A stretch of 34,624 nt of DNA, from the NCBI GenBank assembly GCA_964632995.1, contig CAZWDL010000077.1, positions 1 to 34,624 on the forward strand. Reading direction: 5' to 3'. Positions 32,782-34,624 of the stretch are shown here, piece by piece. This DNA is from CAZWDL01 sp964632995. GTDB lineage: Bacteria; Bacteroidota; Bacteroidia; Chitinophagales; Saprospiraceae. How positions within the stretch are numbered: position 1 is the stretch's first letter; every line of letters starts with the position of its first letter. The notes beneath the pieces are model-generated. The model searched no databases. It saw nothing but the letters and a program-made list of their open reading frames with translations, and had not been told where the DNA came from. The position numbers were made by a program, and so were the translations under genes.

Positions 32782-32855
32782 GTTAAAGTATAGGATTCTT
32801 TTTTAATTATCCTCGAATACGGTAAGCCAGTTACCTGGACACTGAATTCCCGTCT

Positions 32856-32900
32856 AAAACGAGTGAATCGCAGCAATGCGGCTCACTCGTTTTATTTTTG
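32856..32900 (+). terminator. Helicase terminator overlapping a possible promoter -7 box
   Basis: AAAACGAGTGA (32856-32866) pairs perfectly with TCACTCGTTTT (32883-32893); an inner stem CGCA/TGCG (32869-32880) tops it, and TATTTTTG follows. This is a good intrinsic terminator for the helicase. The T-rich tail is at the same time an exact TAnnTTTG box (32893-32900), 38 bp before the agmatine deiminase start, although no TTG lies at the -33 position. Confidence 0.75.
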
Positions 32901-32938
32901 CCCCTGCTTGGTACAAATTATTCAAAACTGAATCTACT

Positions 32939-33970
32939 ATGAACCGACGTCTTCCCGCTGAGTGGGAACCTCAGGGAACGGTGCAGCTGACCTTTCCCCA
33001 TGCCGATACTGACTGGGCGGACCTCCTCGAAGAAGTCATCCCCTGCTTTGTCCAAATTGCCGAAGCCGTCAGCCGCCGTCAGGATGTGCTGATCGTCTGC
33101 CGGGATATAAAGGCAGTTCGCCCCCTGCTGAGCCATCTGGATCCCGCTCGTATTCACCTCGAACAACTCGATTCTAACGACACCTGGGCGCGCGACCACG
33201 GCGGCATCGTCATCTTCGAGGAAGATCAACCTGTACTTTACGACTTCCTGTTCAACGGCTGGGGCCTAAAGTTCCCCGCCGACAAGGATAACCTGATTAC
33301 CGGTAAGCTATACGAAAGGGGTATATTTAAAGTAAAAAAGCGGCGGCAGCCGGGGCTGGTGCTCGAAGGCGGCGGTATCGAAAGCGACGGCCGGGGCACC
33401 CTGCTGACCACCGCCGAATGTATGCTCTCTCCCAACCGGAATCCGCATCTGAATGAGGCTGAAATCGAAGCCCGCCTGGTGGAACTTTTTGGCCTGCAGC
33501 GCGTGTTGTGGCTCCGGCACGGTTACCTGGCCGGCGACGATACCGATTCGCATATCGATACCCTCGTCCGCTTCTGTGATCCGGCAACCATTGCTTACGT
33601 GCAATGTACGGACCCGGCGGATGAGCACTACGAAGCCCTGCAGGCGATGGAGCAGGAACTGAAAGCCTTCCGCACGCTCGACGGAGCGCCCTATCGTCTG
33701 ATTCCGCTGCCTCTGCCAAAGGCCATCTACGATGAAACCGGGCAGCGGCTGCCGGCCACCTACGCCAATTTTTTGATCATCAACGGGGCCGTGCTGGTCC
33801 CTGTTTACCAGGTACCGGAAGATGAGCAAGCCCTGGCGCAACTTCGCCGGGCTTTCCCCGACCGGGAAGTCACCGGCATCAACTGCCGCCCGCTCATCCG
33901 GCAACACGGCTCCCTGCACTGCGTAACGATGCAGATTCCGGCAGGGGTGATTAGGAGACGGGGAGGCTAG
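32939..33970 (+). CDS. aguA: Agmatine deiminase
   Basis: A 343-residue guanidino-group-modifying enzyme (PPAD/agmatine deiminase family) that converts agmatine to N-carbamoylputrescine and ammonia. Family motifs: 'NDTWARDHGGI' (80-90), 'FNGWGLKFPADKDN' (105-118), 'LEGGGIESDGRG' (142-153), 'GDDTDSHID' with His205, and the C-terminal 'HGSLHCVTMQIP' with nucleophile Cys328. The frame extends upstream through the terminator hairpin, but ATG 32939 gives the family start. The following gene encodes the next enzyme of the pathway, 172 bp away. Confidence 0.93.
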   Translation: MNRRLPAEWEPQGTVQLTFPHADTDWADLLEEVIPCFVQIAEAVSRRQDVLIVCRDIKAVRPLLSHLDPARIHLEQLDSNDTWARDHGGIVIFEEDQPVLYDFLFNGWGLKFPADKDNLITGKLYERGIFKVKKRRQPGLVLEGGGIESDGRGTLLTTAECMLSPNRNPHLNEAEIEARLVELFGLQRVLWLRHGYLAGDDTDSHIDTLVRFCDPATIAYVQCTDPADEHYEALQAMEQELKAFRTLDGAPYRLIPLPLPKAIYDETGQRLPATYANFLIINGAVLVPVYQVPEDEQALAQLRRAFPDREVTGINCRPLIRQHGSLHCVTMQIPAGVIRRRGG

Positions 33971-34142
33971 TGGCTTCGGCACTAGGGGACCGGGCAGCCC
34001 GACCCTCTCGCTCCCCAATCTGGTCAAGTAAATCCCATGGAATTCGCAAAGCGACTATTACACGGGGTAAATATTCATCTAGTGGAGCCCCATAGCAAAC
34101 CAAGTATCTGATTCCAACAACTCACTGAAATAACACACAATA

Positions 34143-34624
34143 ATGTCCTTACTAAAAACCGGCATCGTCCAGCAATCTTGTTCTACCGACCGCGAAGAAA
34201 ACATTTCCAAAAGCATCGCCGGTATTCGCGATTGCGCCGCGCAGGGCGCCGAACTGGTCATCCTGCAGGAACTCCACACCGGTATTTACTTCTGTCAGGT
34301 GGAGGATGTGGAAAAGTTCGACCTGGCCGAACCTATCCCCGGCCCTTCCACCGAGCGGTTCGGCGCGCTGGCCAAGGAGCTGGGTATCGTCATCGTTACC
34401 TCGCTGTTTGAAAAGCGGGCGCCCGGCATCTACCACAATACGGCCGTAGTGTTGGAAAAAGACGGAAGTATCGCCGGTATCTACCGCAAAATGCACATCC
34501 CCGATGATCCGGCCTATTACGAGAAGTTCTACTTCACCCCCGGCGATACCGGCTTCGAGCCGGTTCAGACCTCCGTGGGCAAGCTGGGCGTGCTGGTCTG
34601 CTGGGATCAGTGGTACCCCGAGGC
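34143..34624 (+). CDS. aguB: N-carbamoylputrescine amidase, cut by the window end
   Basis: The first 160 residues of a carbon-nitrogen (nitrilase-superfamily) hydrolase, reading open to the last base. The catalytic triad is visible: Glu43 in 'ILQELH', Lys in 'YRKMHIPDDP' and Cys in 'VCWDQWYPEA'. The 'HIPDDPAYYEKFYF' loop is characteristic of AguB, which turns N-carbamoylputrescine into putrescine, CO2 and ammonia. With the preceding agmatine deiminase it completes the agmatine route to putrescine. No consensus promoter lies in the 172 bp between them, so they may share a transcript. Confidence 0.93.
   Translation, partial: MSLLKTGIVQQSCSTDREENISKSIAGIRDCAAQGAELVILQELHTGIYFCQVEDVEKFDLAEPIPGPSTERFGALAKELGIVIVTSLFEKRAPGIYHNTAVVLEKDGSIAGIYRKMHIPDDPAYYEKFYFTPGDTGFEPVQTSVGKLGVLVCWDQWYPE

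Overview
The window looks like chromosome of a Bacteroidota bacterium, most likely a Saprospiria-type (Lewinella/Phaeodactylibacter-like) organism. The reasons are a SusC/SusD (RagA/RagB) pair, a protein with a C-terminal gliding-motility/type IX secretion (CHU_C-like) sorting domain, a DUF4954 protein, several beta-barrel proteins ending in aromatic residues, promoters matching the Bacteroidota consensus (TTG, about 20 nt, TAnnTTTG), and few purine-rich Shine-Dalgarno sites. The family-level assignment is an inference from gene content. There is no phage, plasmid, CRISPR, rRNA or tRNA signal.

Layout. Bases 79-2389 (minus) hold an SRPBCC-fold protein, a PorT-like outer-membrane barrel and exonuclease III. 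Bases 3001-5191 (plus) hold an intact glucosaminidase and next to it a membrane-anchored relative whose catalytic glutamate appears to be lost. Bases 5381-9599 (minus) are a three-gene unit: a 754-residue secreted CHU_C protein followed by two exported, barrel-like proteins. Bases 10534-17724 (plus) are a three-gene unit: a 799-residue exported multidomain protein of unknown function, SusC and SusD. A third, divergent glucosaminidase-like protein lies at 17865-18872 (minus). Then come a DUF4954 beta-helix protein, a lipoprotein esterase, a secreted sulfatase, and a patatin/Omp85 fusion (all plus), type III pantothenate kinase (minus), an MBL-fold hydrolase, two tandem ribosomal protein bS21 genes, a DEAD-box RNA helicase, agmatine deiminase and the start of N-carbamoylputrescine amidase (all plus, the last cut by the window end).

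How genes work together. Agmatine deiminase and N-carbamoylputrescine amidase are consecutive steps from agmatine to putrescine. SusC and SusD form an outer-membrane uptake complex, here joined to an uncharacterised partner and without adjacent degradative enzymes. The glucosaminidase-like proteins probably act on peptidoglycan, one of them perhaps as a non-catalytic partner. The helicase and bS21 proteins belong to RNA and translation housekeeping.

The most interesting parts are mostly between genes: a roughly 184-bp imperfect palindrome with two internal hairpins (23850-24033) bounded by 11-bp direct repeats; two further long inverted repeats (5252-5357, 25543-25618); two candidate small RNAs, each with a promoter-like box, internal hairpins and a terminator sharing the stem AAGACCGG/CCGGTCTT (about 10201-10310 and 21690-21893); and the tandem bS21 paralogues, which differ at the aromatic residue (Phe54 versus Tyr54) that I recall contacting the sequestered anti-Shine-Dalgarno tail in Bacteroidota ribosomes.
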